The notes under the pieces: model-generated
The model's input: only the letters and a program-made list of their open reading frames with translations
Databases searched by the model: none
Told to the model about the DNA's origin: nothing
Made by a program: the position numbers and the translations under genes
Shown here: positions 39,629 through 48,864 of the stretch, piece by piece
Layout: each line of letters starts with the position of its first letter
Numbering within the stretch: the first letter of the stretch is position 1
NCBI RefSeq assembly: GCF_003722315.1
Contig: NZ_CP033580.1
Location: 2,847,281-2,911,280 of the forward strand
Direction: 5' to 3'
Origin: Thermoanaerobacter ethanolicus JW 200
Lineage (GTDB): Bacteria; Bacillota; Thermoanaerobacteria; Thermoanaerobacterales; Thermoanaerobacteraceae
Length of the DNA: 64,000 nt

Positions 39629-40618
39629 ATGAACATTCCCAAAGAAACTCTTATGCGTATGTACCTTGAGATGGTTACAATTCGATTATATGAGGAAACC
39701 ATGGCTGAAGCCTATCAGGAAGGGAAATACCCAGTATTCAACATTGCATCAGGCCCAGTCCCTGGTGAGATGCATTTAGCTGCAGGACAGGAGCCTGTAG
39801 CTGTAGGGGTATGCATGCACCTTAAAAAGGAGGATGCTGTAGTAGGTACTCACCGGCCTCACCACTTTGCTATTGCAAAAGGAGTAGACCTCAAACGCAT
39901 GACAGCAGAAATATTTGGTAAAGTTACCGGTTTAGGCCGCGGCAAAGGTGGTCACATGCACCTCTTTGACCCTGATGTACACTTCAGCTGCAGTGGTATC
40001 GTCGGTGCTAGTATTCCACAAGCAGTAGGAGCAGCTCTAGCTTTCAAAATGCGCAAGGAAAAACGTGTAGCTGTGGCCTTTTTTGGTGACGGTGCTGCAA
40101 ATCAGGGTGCTTTTCATGAGGGGCTTAACTTAGCTGCAATTTGGAAGCTACCTGTGGTGTTTGTATGTGAGGACAATAGTTGGGCAATTTCTGTACCAAA
40201 ACAAAAGTCCACAGCTATTAGTCGAAATGCTGACCGTGCAGTTGCATATGGTATACCCGGAATATACGTGGGAGAAAACGATGTCTTAGCTGTCTACGAT
40301 GCTGCTGGCGAGGCAGTAGAGCGAGCGCGCCAGGGGGAGGGTCCAACTCTTATTGAAGTTAAAACAGATCGTTTCTTTGGGCATTTCCAGGGTGATCCAG
40401 AAGTCTATAGACCCAAGGACGAAGTTCCACGTCTAAAGCAAAATGATCCAATTAAGCGGTTCAGGAAATACCTTATTGAAAATGGCATAGCCAAAGAAGC
40501 TGAAATTAAACAATTAGACGATGAAGCACGGAAGCGTGTTGAGGATGCTTTCTTGTTTGCTCGGGAGTCACCCTACCCAGCACCGGAAGAAGCTCTACTT
40601 CACGTGTTTGTAGAATAG
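39629..40618 (+). CDS. acoA: Acetoin dehydrogenase E1 component, alpha subunit
   Basis: The TPP-dependent subunit that, with AcoB, cleaves acetoin into acetaldehyde and an acetyl group passed to lipoamide. The 329-residue protein contains GTHRPHHFAIAKGVDL, GRGKGGHMHLFD and the TPP motif FFGDGAANQGAFHEGLNLAA ending in EDN. Pyruvate dehydrogenase E1 alpha is similar; the AcoR neighbour and sigma-54 promoter favour acetoin. The ATG follows AGGAGTG. First gene of the operon. Confidence 0.9.
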   Translation: MNIPKETLMRMYLEMVTIRLYEETMAEAYQEGKYPVFNIASGPVPGEMHLAAGQEPVAVGVCMHLKKEDAVVGTHRPHHFAIAKGVDLKRMTAEIFGKVTGLGRGKGGHMHLFDPDVHFSCSGIVGASIPQAVGAALAFKMRKEKRVAVAFFGDGAANQGAFHEGLNLAAIWKLPVVFVCEDNSWAISVPKQKSTAISRNADRAVAYGIPGIYVGENDVLAVYDAAGEAVERARQGEGPTLIEVKTDRFFGHFQGDPEVYRPKDEVPRLKQNDPIKRFRKYLIENGIAKEAEIKQLDDEARKRVEDAFLFARESPYPAPEEALLHVFVE

Positions 40619-40665
40619 TGAGTTACGCGTTTAGTGGTGAATAGTATGTAAAGGAGGAGAAAATT

Positions 40666-41685
40666 ATGTCTGCGATAACCACGCGAAAGCTTACTATGGC
40701 AAAAGCAATTGCTGAGGCCATTAGTTTGGAGATGGAAAGGGATCCGAGAGTTTTTGTCATGGGTGAGGACGTAGGTGTATATGGAGGTATATTCAGTGCC
40801 ACAGCTGGGCTATATGAAAAATTTGGGCCAGAAAGAGTTATCGATACACCCATTTCCGAAACAGGTTTTATAGGTGCTGCTTTAGCAGCTGCTATGGAAG
40901 GTATGCGTCCTATAGTAGAATTAATGTTTGTAGACTTCTTTGGCGTGTGTATGGATCAAATTTATAATCACATTGCCAAAAACACTTACTTTTCAGGGGG
41001 AAATATTCGGATACCTTTGGTGCTCATGACTGCGGTTGGTGGTGGTTACAACGATGCAGGACAGCATTCACAGTGTCTTTGGGGGACTTTCGCTCATCTG
41101 CCTGGTCTCAAAGTAGTTGTACCTTCTACTCCCTATGACGCCAAAGGTCTGATGATTTCAGCCATACGGGATGACAATCCTGTTCTATACATGTTCCACA
41201 AGGGGTTACTTGGTCTGGGTTGGATGACCCTTATTAAGGACAGCACTGGCCCTGTCCCTGAGGAGCCTTATACGATCCCGTTTGGTAAAGCAGAGGTAAA
41301 ACGGGAAGGAAAAGATGTTTCGATAATCAGCGTGGCTATGGGCGTCTATCAAGCATTAGAGGCGGCTAAAGAGCTGGAAAAAGAAGGTATAAGTGTTGAG
41401 GTTCTGGACCTCAGGACATTGGTGCCATTAGACCGCGAAGCCATAATAAATACTGTAAAAAAGACCCGTAGAGTATTGGTAGTGGATGAAGACTACTTGA
41501 GCTATGGTATGAGCGGAGAAGTTGCTGCAACTGTAGTTGAGCATGCTTTTGACTACTTGGAAGCGCCTGTCAAACGGTTAGCAGTTCCAGACGTGCCTAT
41601 CCCATATTCTCGTCCTTTGGAACAGTTTGTATTACCTTTAAGTTCTAAAATTGTGAATGCAGTTAAGGAATTGCTCAGGTCATAA
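40666..41685 (+). CDS. acoB: Acetoin dehydrogenase E1 component, beta subunit
   Basis: A 339-residue transketolase-like subunit pairing with AcoA. FVMGEDVGVYGGIFSATAGL, DTPISETGFIGAALAAAMEG and the C-terminal VLDLRTLVPLDREAI are family hallmarks. The ATG follows AAAGGAGGAG, 47 bp after acoA. The heterotetramer with AcoA acts in the cytoplasm. No irregularities seen. Confidence 0.92.
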   Translation: MSAITTRKLTMAKAIAEAISLEMERDPRVFVMGEDVGVYGGIFSATAGLYEKFGPERVIDTPISETGFIGAALAAAMEGMRPIVELMFVDFFGVCMDQIYNHIAKNTYFSGGNIRIPLVLMTAVGGGYNDAGQHSQCLWGTFAHLPGLKVVVPSTPYDAKGLMISAIRDDNPVLYMFHKGLLGLGWMTLIKDSTGPVPEEPYTIPFGKAEVKREGKDVSIISVAMGVYQALEAAKELEKEGISVEVLDLRTLVPLDREAIINTVKKTRRVLVVDEDYLSYGMSGEVAATVVEHAFDYLEAPVKRLAVPDVPIPYSRPLEQFVLPLSSKIVNAVKELLRS

Positions 41686-41719
41686 TAATGAAATTTCAAA
41701 GCAGGAGGACTGATATCTT

Positions 41720-42919
41720 ATGCCATACGAATTTCGCATGCCTAACGTGGCATCAAATGGAATAGAAGGGTTTGTGGTGAATTGGTTCAAGGATGAAGGA
41801 CAGCCAGTACAAGCAGACGAATTGCTGCTGGAAGTACAATTTGAAAAAGTAGTTGTTGAAATCCAGGCTCCAGTAAGCGGCATACTTACAAAAATCCTAT
41901 GCCCCCAAGGCCATGTAGTTAAGGTTGGGCAGCCGCTCTGCTTGATCGAAGAAGAGGCCACGGAGGCGGCTGGAGGTAGTGAATCTGCGACACCTCCAGT
42001 CTATGCGCCAGAGGAAACGACCCACATCCACGGCGAGACGGAGCAGAGATCCCAGAGTACTCCAGTGGATACCCAGGATCCCGGTAACAGGACAGGAGAT
42101 GTAAGAGCTACCCCTGCAGCCCGTAAGCTTGCCCGTGAATTGGGAATTTCTCTGGAGGCAGTACCGGGAACCGGCCCGGGCGGTCGTATTACTGAGGAGG
42201 ATGTTAAGAAATTTGCTCAACGTTCTGAAAAGACAGATTTAAAAGCAAAAAGGGTACCCCTCACTCCTACTCAACGTTTAGTTGGTGCGAGGATGTTACA
42301 AAGCCTGCGAGAAACTGCACAGTTTACATTAGGGCGGGAGATAGATGTAAGCGCGTTAATCAAAGTCCGCATGGAGCTTAGACAAAAAGGTTCACCTGCC
42401 AACATGACGGATCTTATACATAAAGCAGTGGTTCGGGCGATTTTAGAAAATCCTGAAATGCAGGCTATTATTGATGGAGACGATATGATACTGCCTGCAG
42501 AAGTTCACTTGGGATTTGCTGTTGCCCGTGGCGATGAACTTTTAGTGCCTGTAATCAAAAATGCTCATAGACTCAATCTTAATGAAATGGCTGTTGAGAG
42601 ACGCCGGCTTACTGATGCAGTTCTGCAAGGTATTATAAAGCCAGAAGAGCTACAAGGAGGTACCTTTACGATTACAAATCTGGGTACTTATGGTATTGAT
42701 TTCTTTACCCCTGTGCTATATCCAAAGCAATCTGCAATTCTCGGTATTGGAAGAATAGTGGAACGACCAGTTCTTGAGAATGGAAACGTCCGCTCCGCGC
42801 AATTTATGACTCTTAGTCTTACTGTAGATCACCAGGTAATAAACGGCGCACCTGCTGCGAGATTCTTAACTCGGCTGGCGGAACTTCTTTCTCAACCTGA
42901 AGCGCTCTTGGAGTCGTAA
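41720..42919 (+). CDS. acoC: Acetoin dehydrogenase E2 (dihydrolipoamide acetyltransferase)
   Basis: It moves the acetyl group from lipoamide to CoA. The 399-residue protein has an N-terminal lipoyl domain, with the probable lipoylated Lys in VQFEKVVVE near residue 43. An acidic, Gly/Pro/Thr-rich linker follows, then a peripheral-subunit-binding domain (TPAARKLARELGISLEAVPG) and the catalytic domain ending VDHQVINGAPAARFL. The usual HxxxDG reads HQVING, a Asp-to-Asn change found in some members. It is 34 bp after acoB. No E3 gene follows. Confidence 0.9.
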   Translation: MPYEFRMPNVASNGIEGFVVNWFKDEGQPVQADELLLEVQFEKVVVEIQAPVSGILTKILCPQGHVVKVGQPLCLIEEEATEAAGGSESATPPVYAPEETTHIHGETEQRSQSTPVDTQDPGNRTGDVRATPAARKLARELGISLEAVPGTGPGGRITEEDVKKFAQRSEKTDLKAKRVPLTPTQRLVGARMLQSLRETAQFTLGREIDVSALIKVRMELRQKGSPANMTDLIHKAVVRAILENPEMQAIIDGDDMILPAEVHLGFAVARGDELLVPVIKNAHRLNLNEMAVERRRLTDAVLQGIIKPEELQGGTFTITNLGTYGIDFFTPVLYPKQSAILGIGRIVERPVLENGNVRSAQFMTLSLTVDHQVINGAPAARFLTRLAELLSQPEALLES

Positions 42920-42923
42920 TAGC

Positions 42924-42953
42924 AAAAGGGCAATGCATGTGCGCTGCCCTTTT
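42924..42953 (+). terminator. Terminator of acoABC
   Basis: AAAAGGGCA and TGCCCTTTT form a perfect stem a few bases after the acoC stop. Confidence 0.85.
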
Positions 42954-42964
42954 AGAATACACGA

Positions 42965-43130
42965 AAAAAAGACAAGAGGAGTGGTTTCAATAAGGTGCAT
43001 TAGGTGGTACCTGGATTTATGTCAATATAGTAGACACAAAAACTCGAAATTTTTATACTAAGTTTTTAATTATATCTTCATATTTCTGGTCAATGTTGCT
43101 GCCATCAGGGCAATTTATAAATTCATTTAT
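42965..43130. other. Possible truncated gene start and IS remnant
   Basis: After GAGGAG a short frame starting GTG (VVSIRCIRWYLDL) runs into TGTCAATATAGTAGACACAA, which looks like an IS terminus. On the minus strand a frame ending PDGSNIDQKYEDIIKNLV reaches this same end, like the tail of a transposase. Nothing intact is present. The reading is tentative. Confidence 0.3.
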
Positions 43131-43167
43131 TTAAATTAAAGAGAATTTATAAATATTGTCTCTGTGC

Positions 43168-43209
43168 AAGAGCCTCAGCTTTTTGTAAAAATAAAAAGCT
43201 GAGGCTCTT
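43168..43209. terminator. Strong bidirectional terminator
   Basis: AAGAGCCTCAGCTTTTT and its exact complement form a 17-bp stem with an 8-nt loop. It would stop transcription of the DUF302 gene and of anything arriving from the left. Confidence 0.85.
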
Positions 43210-43244
43210 ATACGATAATTTAGGGAGTCATTTGACCTTTTTCA

Positions 43245-43634
43245 TTAAACAACCTTATTGATTATTTTTATTAAACGTTCCTCAATTTCTTTAGCAATGT
43301 CTTTAATTTCTACATTATCGCTGTCCATATGTGAGAATAATTGAGCTAATTTTAAAACACCTATTTTTGTTTCTTTTGTATCTTCTATAATTACAATTTT
43401 ACATGGTAGAAAGTAGCTTGCCATTGGGTCAATTGCGATAATTTTTGCAGCGGCATTAGGATTACAAACTTCTAAAATTGTTACACTGTGATTATAAGGC
43501 AGCCCTTTTTCAGCGAGTTTTTTGTGCAATTCAAATTCCCATAACACACCAAAGTTTTTCTCTTTAAGTTCTTTTTTTAAGTCCTCAATCAACTCTTTTG
43601 TTTTTTTATAGGTAGTTAACGTGAAGTCAAACAT
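43245..43634 (-). CDS. DUF302 family protein
   Basis: A 129-residue protein with VTILEVCNPNAAAKIIAIDP and LPCKIVIIED, the conserved DUF302 core (a Cys-Asn-Pro loop and a LPC strand). The family is widespread, of unknown function, and sometimes linked to redox or metal stress. I start it at the ATG at 43634; the frame 18 bases longer begins inside the AGAGGAG ribosome binding site. Confidence 0.85.
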   Translation of the reverse strand: MFDFTLTTYKKTKELIEDLKKELKEKNFGVLWEFELHKKLAEKGLPYNHSVTILEVCNPNAAAKIIAIDPMASYFLPCKIVIIEDTKETKIGVLKLAQLFSHMDSDNVEIKDIAKEIEERLIKIINKVV

Positions 43635-43652
43635 AGTTTTTTCTCCTCTCAT

Positions 43653-44027
43653 TTATCTTTTTTTCTTTGATGAAAAATTTGTGTGTACTCTTAGTATAAG
43701 ATTATTTTAAATTAAAAATTTGAAGAAAATGTGAAGGAAAATTTACTAAGAGATTATTTTATAGACATTAGAACTCCTTAGATACTTGCGGATAAAAAGG
43801 CGTGAAATAAATCCCATCTAACAGGCGGTCAGCTTTGGATATTTGTGGGTATTATAGGGTTATTGGATTCAATTTTTAGCGGCATGTGGAAATTCATTTT
43901 TTTTGATTGTTCCACAATTACTAAATCAAACAATTCTTTTCTACTTTTTACTTTCAATATTAGAATGCTCTTTCTGTCTTTTCTTTCTCCCATAGCTCTT
44001 TTATTGAGGCTACTTATAGCCTCTTCC
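43653..44027. other. Intergenic stretch, no supported gene
   Basis: About 375 AT-rich bases. A plus-strand frame (GQLWIFVGIIGLLDSIFSG) is weakly membrane-like but continues into the antisense of the next gene and has no ribosome binding site, so I do not call it. No clear RNA or repeat seen. Confidence 0.5.
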
Positions 44028-46058
44028 TTATCCTCCTTCTATGTCAAATTTACAGCTTTTTACGCAATTTCTTCCTGCGCCTTTTGCTTCATACAACATG
44101 TTGTCTACTCGAATAAGAACTGTGTCAATGGTATCAGTGTCCCTATATTCAGTTACTCCAAAGCTTGCTGTTACATCCCCTATTCCTTGCAGTTCCATCC
44201 TACTTATCTGTTTTCTAAGCTCTTCAGCCAGATCAACTGCATTATTCAAAGAAGTTTCAGGCAGGAGGATTATAAATTCTTCTCCTCCCCAGCGCGCAAA
44301 ACAATCTGTCTTGCGTATCCTTTCTTTTACTGTATCGGCAACACTTTTAAGAACCATATCTCCTGCAGCATGCCCAAAACGGTCATTTACCTTTTTGAAA
44401 TGATCTAAGTCAAACATAATAAGGGAAAATGGCCTTCTATTTCGTTTTACTCGCTCTATTTCCTGCTCCAGCATCTGCATGAAAAAACGCCTGTTATAAG
44501 TATTTGTAAGGGGATCGGTAATAGATTGGTGATAAAGTAATTCCTCCAATCTTTTGCGCTCGCTTATGTCGCGAATTATGCCTATTGCATGCCATGCATC
44601 TTTAATTTTTACAGCAGAAAGTGAAAGTTCTACATCAATTTCATAGCCGTTTTTATGCCTTGCTTTTAGCTCGATTGTTTTCCCTACAGTATTCCCCTTG
44701 CCGGTCAAGCGGAATCTTTTAAATGCTTTTCTATATACTTCGTACAGTCGTTCATCTTGAATCATAAGTGCGTGTAATTCTTTTCCTATTATTTCTTCTC
44801 TTGAATATCCAAGTATGCGTTCTGCTGCAGGATTCCAGAAGGTTACTTTCCCTTTGTCATCAAGCATAATAATAGCATCTCCTGCCGATTCCATTATGGT
44901 GCTTAAAATCTCATTCCTCTCCTTCAGTTCTTTTTCCATTGTTCTACGCTCCGTTATATCAATCACAAGTGCTGCATATACTTTTTCTTTCCCAAATTCT
45001 ATAAGTTCCAAGTGAACTTCTACTGGATAAAGAGAACCATCTTTCCTGCGGTGTACTGTGTTAAAGATAATTTGCTTCTGTTCTCCTTTAGAAAGAGGGG
45101 CAAGAAGTTCTTTAAAGCTTTGCAATGTAAACTCCGGTTTTAAGTCAACAGGAGTCATTTCTTTGAACTCTTCTTCAGTATATCCTAAATTTTTCTTCGC
45201 ACCCCCGTTTACTGCAATGAATTTTAGTGTCTGTGGATGGAATATGTAAATTTCATTGAGTGAGTCTTCAAAAAGATTTTTATAAAATTCAAGCTCTTTC
45301 TTTGCTTTCCATTGTTCAGTAATGTCAAAGATAATCAGATGCATCAGTGTTTTTCCTTGATAATCTACAGGGGATGAATATACTTCTACTAATCTCTCTT
45401 CTCCGTTAGCTAACCGTTGGAAGCAAATGCAGGGATTACAACCCTTCTTTAAAGCTTCCGAACACTTTTGACCACCATCTATGGTAGAAACGCCAACAAC
45501 AGCTTCTATGTCCATCTGCAGCATAGTTTCTTTGGAATAACCGTAGAAATGACAGGCAGCTTTGTTAGCATCAATAATGCGTCCTGATTCTGGTTCGATA
45601 AGTAGCATCACTACATCATGGCTTTCAAACATACTGTGAAACAACTCTTCTCTCTTTTTTATCTGTATTTTAGCCTCATAAAGCTTAAAAGCCATTTCTA
45701 TTTGAGATATGAGTACATACTCATCTACACCCTTAAGAACATACCCATAAGCTGAAACTGACTTTATTTTTTCCATTATTTCTTTACTGGCATTAGCAGT
45801 TAGAAATAAAATTGGTATATCTTTATGGTGTTGAATTATTCTTGCTGTATCTATTCCGTCGATTGTTCCTCTAAGTTCTATGTCCATAAGAATTAAATCT
45901 GGACTTTGAACACTATTTACTACTTTTTTAACAGTCTCTTCTCCTGATGTGATTATCTCTGTTTTGTATCCGTATTTATTTAGAATGTCTGCTGCTATTT
46001 GTGCATTAAGTTTGCTGTCCTCTACAATAAGGATTTTCTTTGGAAAAGCAGCGTTCAT
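44028..46058 (-). CDS. Response regulator / multi-PAS / GGDEF diguanylate cyclase
   Basis: A 676-residue signalling protein. Residues 1-120 are a receiver domain (IVEDSKLNAQIAADIL, phospho-Asp in LILMDIELRG, KSVSAYGYVLKG). Three PAS domains follow (about 130-245, 250-370 and 380-500). The C-terminal GGDEF domain has DPLTNTYNRRFF and the active-site ARWGGEEFIILLPE. It should make cyclic di-GMP under control of a histidine kinase and PAS ligands. A CICF and nearby Cys in the first PAS (CNPCICFQR) could be redox-sensitive, an inference. No kinase gene is adjacent. Confidence 0.93.
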   Translation of the reverse strand: MNAAFPKKILIVEDSKLNAQIAADILNKYGYKTEIITSGEETVKKVVNSVQSPDLILMDIELRGTIDGIDTARIIQHHKDIPILFLTANASKEIMEKIKSVSAYGYVLKGVDEYVLISQIEMAFKLYEAKIQIKKREELFHSMFESHDVVMLLIEPESGRIIDANKAACHFYGYSKETMLQMDIEAVVGVSTIDGGQKCSEALKKGCNPCICFQRLANGEERLVEVYSSPVDYQGKTLMHLIIFDITEQWKAKKELEFYKNLFEDSLNEIYIFHPQTLKFIAVNGGAKKNLGYTEEEFKEMTPVDLKPEFTLQSFKELLAPLSKGEQKQIIFNTVHRRKDGSLYPVEVHLELIEFGKEKVYAALVIDITERRTMEKELKERNEILSTIMESAGDAIIMLDDKGKVTFWNPAAERILGYSREEIIGKELHALMIQDERLYEVYRKAFKRFRLTGKGNTVGKTIELKARHKNGYEIDVELSLSAVKIKDAWHAIGIIRDISERKRLEELLYHQSITDPLTNTYNRRFFMQMLEQEIERVKRNRRPFSLIMFDLDHFKKVNDRFGHAAGDMVLKSVADTVKERIRKTDCFARWGGEEFIILLPETSLNNAVDLAEELRKQISRMELQGIGDVTASFGVTEYRDTDTIDTVLIRVDNMLYEAKGAGRNCVKSCKFDIEGG

Positions 46059-46455
46059 CAGTTAGTACCCCCAATTAATGCGAAGTAGATGGAGATTATA
46101 AAACCCTTTATGTATTTTCGAAAAATTACTCAAGAGTTTTATTTTCCGAAATATTATTATACTTTTTTCCCTCAAAAAACACAATAAAAATTTTCCGTTC
46201 AAGTGCAAATTTTGCGTAAAATTTTCCTCATTTATAATTGTGTATTCCCATTAAAAAAAAAGTTTAAAATCAAAATAGTAGATAAATCTTTCAATAAATA
46301 AAGCATTTGAACGAATTTTAGAGTAAAAACTTTTGACAATATCCTACTTGGAGAAGGAAAGCACAATATGACGAAGGGAAAAGTATTGAAAGACAAAACA
46401 CCTGTATTGAGCATAGTTAGATATTTATTTCCCGTATTTTATAAAGGCAGCATGT
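46059..46455. other. Intergenic stretch, no supported gene
   Basis: AT-rich DNA. A 35-codon frame at 46368 (MTKGKVLKDKTPVLSIVRYL and on) ends just as the next fragment opens in another frame; together they look like debris of an old gene rather than two genes. Confidence 0.4.
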
Positions 46456-46683
46456 TTGAGCGCACAGGAAGATAATACAGTAAAAATCAAAGTATATAAA
46501 AACAACAATTGGATGTGGCATAATATAGAATTTAAAACGAAAAGTCTTGAGCATAGAGATATGAAAGGCTTTAAAGAAATAAATCCTAGTTTAGTAAATA
46601 GTGATAAATGTTACCAAATCTTTCTACAAAAATTATTTATTTTTGGGGAAAGGATTAAATATACAATTAGTGAAAGAGGATAA
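46456..46683 (+). pseudogene. Unrecognised gene fragment
   Basis: A 75-codon frame starting at a TTG without a ribosome binding site, reading DNTVKIKVYKNNNWMWHNIE and FKEINPSLVNSDKCYQIFLQ. The preceding short frame overlaps it in a different phase, which suggests a frameshifted remnant. No family recognised. Confidence 0.3.
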
Positions 46684-47013
46684 ATAATTTTTCTGAATTT
46701 TTTTAAATTTTTAAGAAGGAATTATGCTTTTTTTGTCGAATATAGTACTTTAACAGATAATAATGTAAAAAACAAAACAGTTAACTATTTATATTGTATA
46801 TCTTTGCTTTTGTAAGTAAGTTATAACTTGAAAACAACTAAAAAAATTTATATTGTCTTTTTCTCAAAAAAAAACGAAAATAATCATCCAAATTACACTA
46901 GATGATAAATCCCGGCCCGATGACCAAGAACTGCATATAAGGCTGACTTAAAGCAGACGAGTTTGTCAAACAAAACAAAGCCCAATATTGTTTGACCCCC
47001 ATTCAATTTGTTT
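46684..47013. other. Intergenic stretch, no supported gene
   Basis: AT-rich DNA with one more GC-rich patch around 46905-46960 (AATCCCGGCCCGATGACC). No stem or gene could be supported. Confidence 0.4.
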
Positions 47014-47235
47014 TTAAACATTTATCAAGATAATAAGGGCGAGAAGAGTGGATATCACGTTCCCTACGAGCTTTGATTTTTCAAGAGTTTTACCACAATA
47101 AGGACAACGGAAGATGGCAATTTTAGAATAATAAGTTTTGGAGTTAATAGATAATAGTCGCTTGGAGCTTACAAGGAGGTAGAAGATATCTTTGAATATA
47201 AAGTATCCATTAATATCCATTGGGGTGCCTAACAC
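47014..47235 (-). CDS. Small zinc-ribbon/membrane protein, doubtful
   Basis: A 73-codon frame whose last part reads FRCPYCGKTLEKSKLVGNVI then STLLALIILINV: a CxxC knuckle followed by a hydrophobic helix. The first half has no homology I recognise and the start has no clear ribosome binding site. It may be the tail of a decayed gene. Confidence 0.3.
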   Translation of the reverse strand: MLGTPMDINGYFIFKDIFYLLVSSKRLLSINSKTYYSKIAIFRCPYCGKTLEKSKLVGNVISTLLALIILINV

Positions 47236-47249
47236 GCGGGGGTGTTTTT

Positions 47250-48802
47250 ATGAAAATAGAATTAAGTGATATTTTGAAGAAAATGGGGGTTATTGTAGAA
47301 ATTTCGGATGATGAAATGATTGTAACCTTAAAAAAACCCTTTTTTCTTCCTGGGATAATGTAGATATTCATGAATTTTTAAATATACTGGAAGGCGATCT
47401 TCGTAAGAATGGAATTATAGTAAGTGTAGATAAAAGTGCGTTAATTAACGTATATACCCAAAATAAAAAAGAAGCAGTAATAGCAAGAGGAATACCATAT
47501 AAAAGTGGCAGGGATGGTTATCTGGAATTTATTATAAATATCAATAAACCGAGAATTCTTTATACCGAAACATTCTCTGAAGAAGATATATTTAAGATGG
47601 CAAGTATACCCTTTGCAAGAAAAGGTGATGTTATCGGAAAACTACATAAACCCATAAAAGGTGAAAATGGAATTAGCGTAAGAGGTAGAATTATACATGC
47701 ACCGCCTGTAAGAGACGTTGAAGTAAAAATTCTCAGCGATTCCATAGTTTTTAAAGAAGATGAAGATAAGATAGTTGCGATAGCTGACATAAGGCCGGTT
47801 GTACATAAAAAAGACGAAAATGATAAATTTGTATATTTTTTTAATTCTATTCCCATGTTAATTTACGAAGGAAGTATCACGAAGAATTCAAGGTCTGTAA
47901 CATTCGATGGTGACATTATAATAAACGGAAATGTCGAAAAAGGTAATCAAATAATTGCTTCAGGAAATGTTCAGATACTTGGTTCAGTTTACGAATCAGT
48001 AGTTCAGGGAGGGCAAAATATTATTATCCATGGCGGAATTGTTGATAGCCAGTTACATGCCGGTTTTTTACCAGGAAACATTTTTGATAAAATAGAACTT
48101 CACGCCGTAAATCTTATTGTTGAGAAATTATCGGCAATTTTTGTCCATATTAAAGAACTACCAACGGTTATGAATAATTCCAGACATTTAAGCGAGAAAA
48201 TCAAATTAATCGAAACCTTAAAAGAAGAGTTAAAAACATCATCAAGAGAAATAAGTATGATACGCAGTTCAAATGTACTTCAAAATCTTCTGGAGCATTT
48301 AAAAAGTCTCGTTAAAACGCTCAACAACATTTTGGATTACGATATTATTGGTCTTATAAAACATGTGAATTCATTAAAAGAAATTTATGAAAAAATCCTC
48401 TTCATATCAAGGATTTTAGCCGAGGAAGATGAAAACAAGGGGCGTATACTTGCAAAATGGGTTCATGACAGCAAAATTTATGCTATGAAGGACGTAATTA
48501 TAACCTCAGAAGCAGGTTGTTATAACACAAAAATTTCTACAAATGGTTCAGTTTCCATTAATGGTAAGGTTAAAATGAGCATGATCGAATTTGACAAAAA
48601 TATCTTTGTAAAAGAAGCCGGATCGCACGGCGTCGGCAGTCACGTATTATTAAAGGGAAGTAAAAATTCAATAGTAAAAATCCTTTACGGCTATGAAGGA
48701 GTCGAATTATACTTTGATAAAATAGGCTACAAATTAAAAAATGGTGAAAAAATAAAATTATATTTAGACAAAGATGAAAAAGTCGTTGAAGACATTATTT
48801 AA
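47250..48802 (+). pseudogene. FapA/DUF342 family protein, frameshifted
   Basis: An ATG at 47250 (site GGGGGTG) starts MKIELSDILKKMGVIVEISD and stops after 37 codons at 47361. From about 47347 the next frame continues without interruption: SWDNVDIHEFLNILEGDLRK then the FapA N-terminal domain, the right-handed beta-helix repeats (GDIIINGNVEKGNQIIASGN, GSVYESVVQGGQNI) and a coiled coil. The break lies in A7-CCC-T6, consistent with loss of one base. The full protein would be about 517 residues. The 401-codon frame from 47597 is only its C-terminal part. Slippage could still yield product. Confidence 0.75.
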
Positions 48803-48864
48803 TTTGTTTCAGTTGGCTCTTGAAAAATTCACCGTGGGAATGGGAGCCTTTCCCATGAATCTGT

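Noticed and set aside
43845..44408. A 187-codon hydrophobic plus-strand frame
   Set aside because: Its larger part is antisense to the GGDEF domain and it has no ribosome binding site; the front part is weakly membrane-like but unsupported.
46903..46985. Possible riboswitch in a GC-richer patch
   Set aside because: No conserved core of a known class could be matched and no terminator or downstream gene on the right strand follows.
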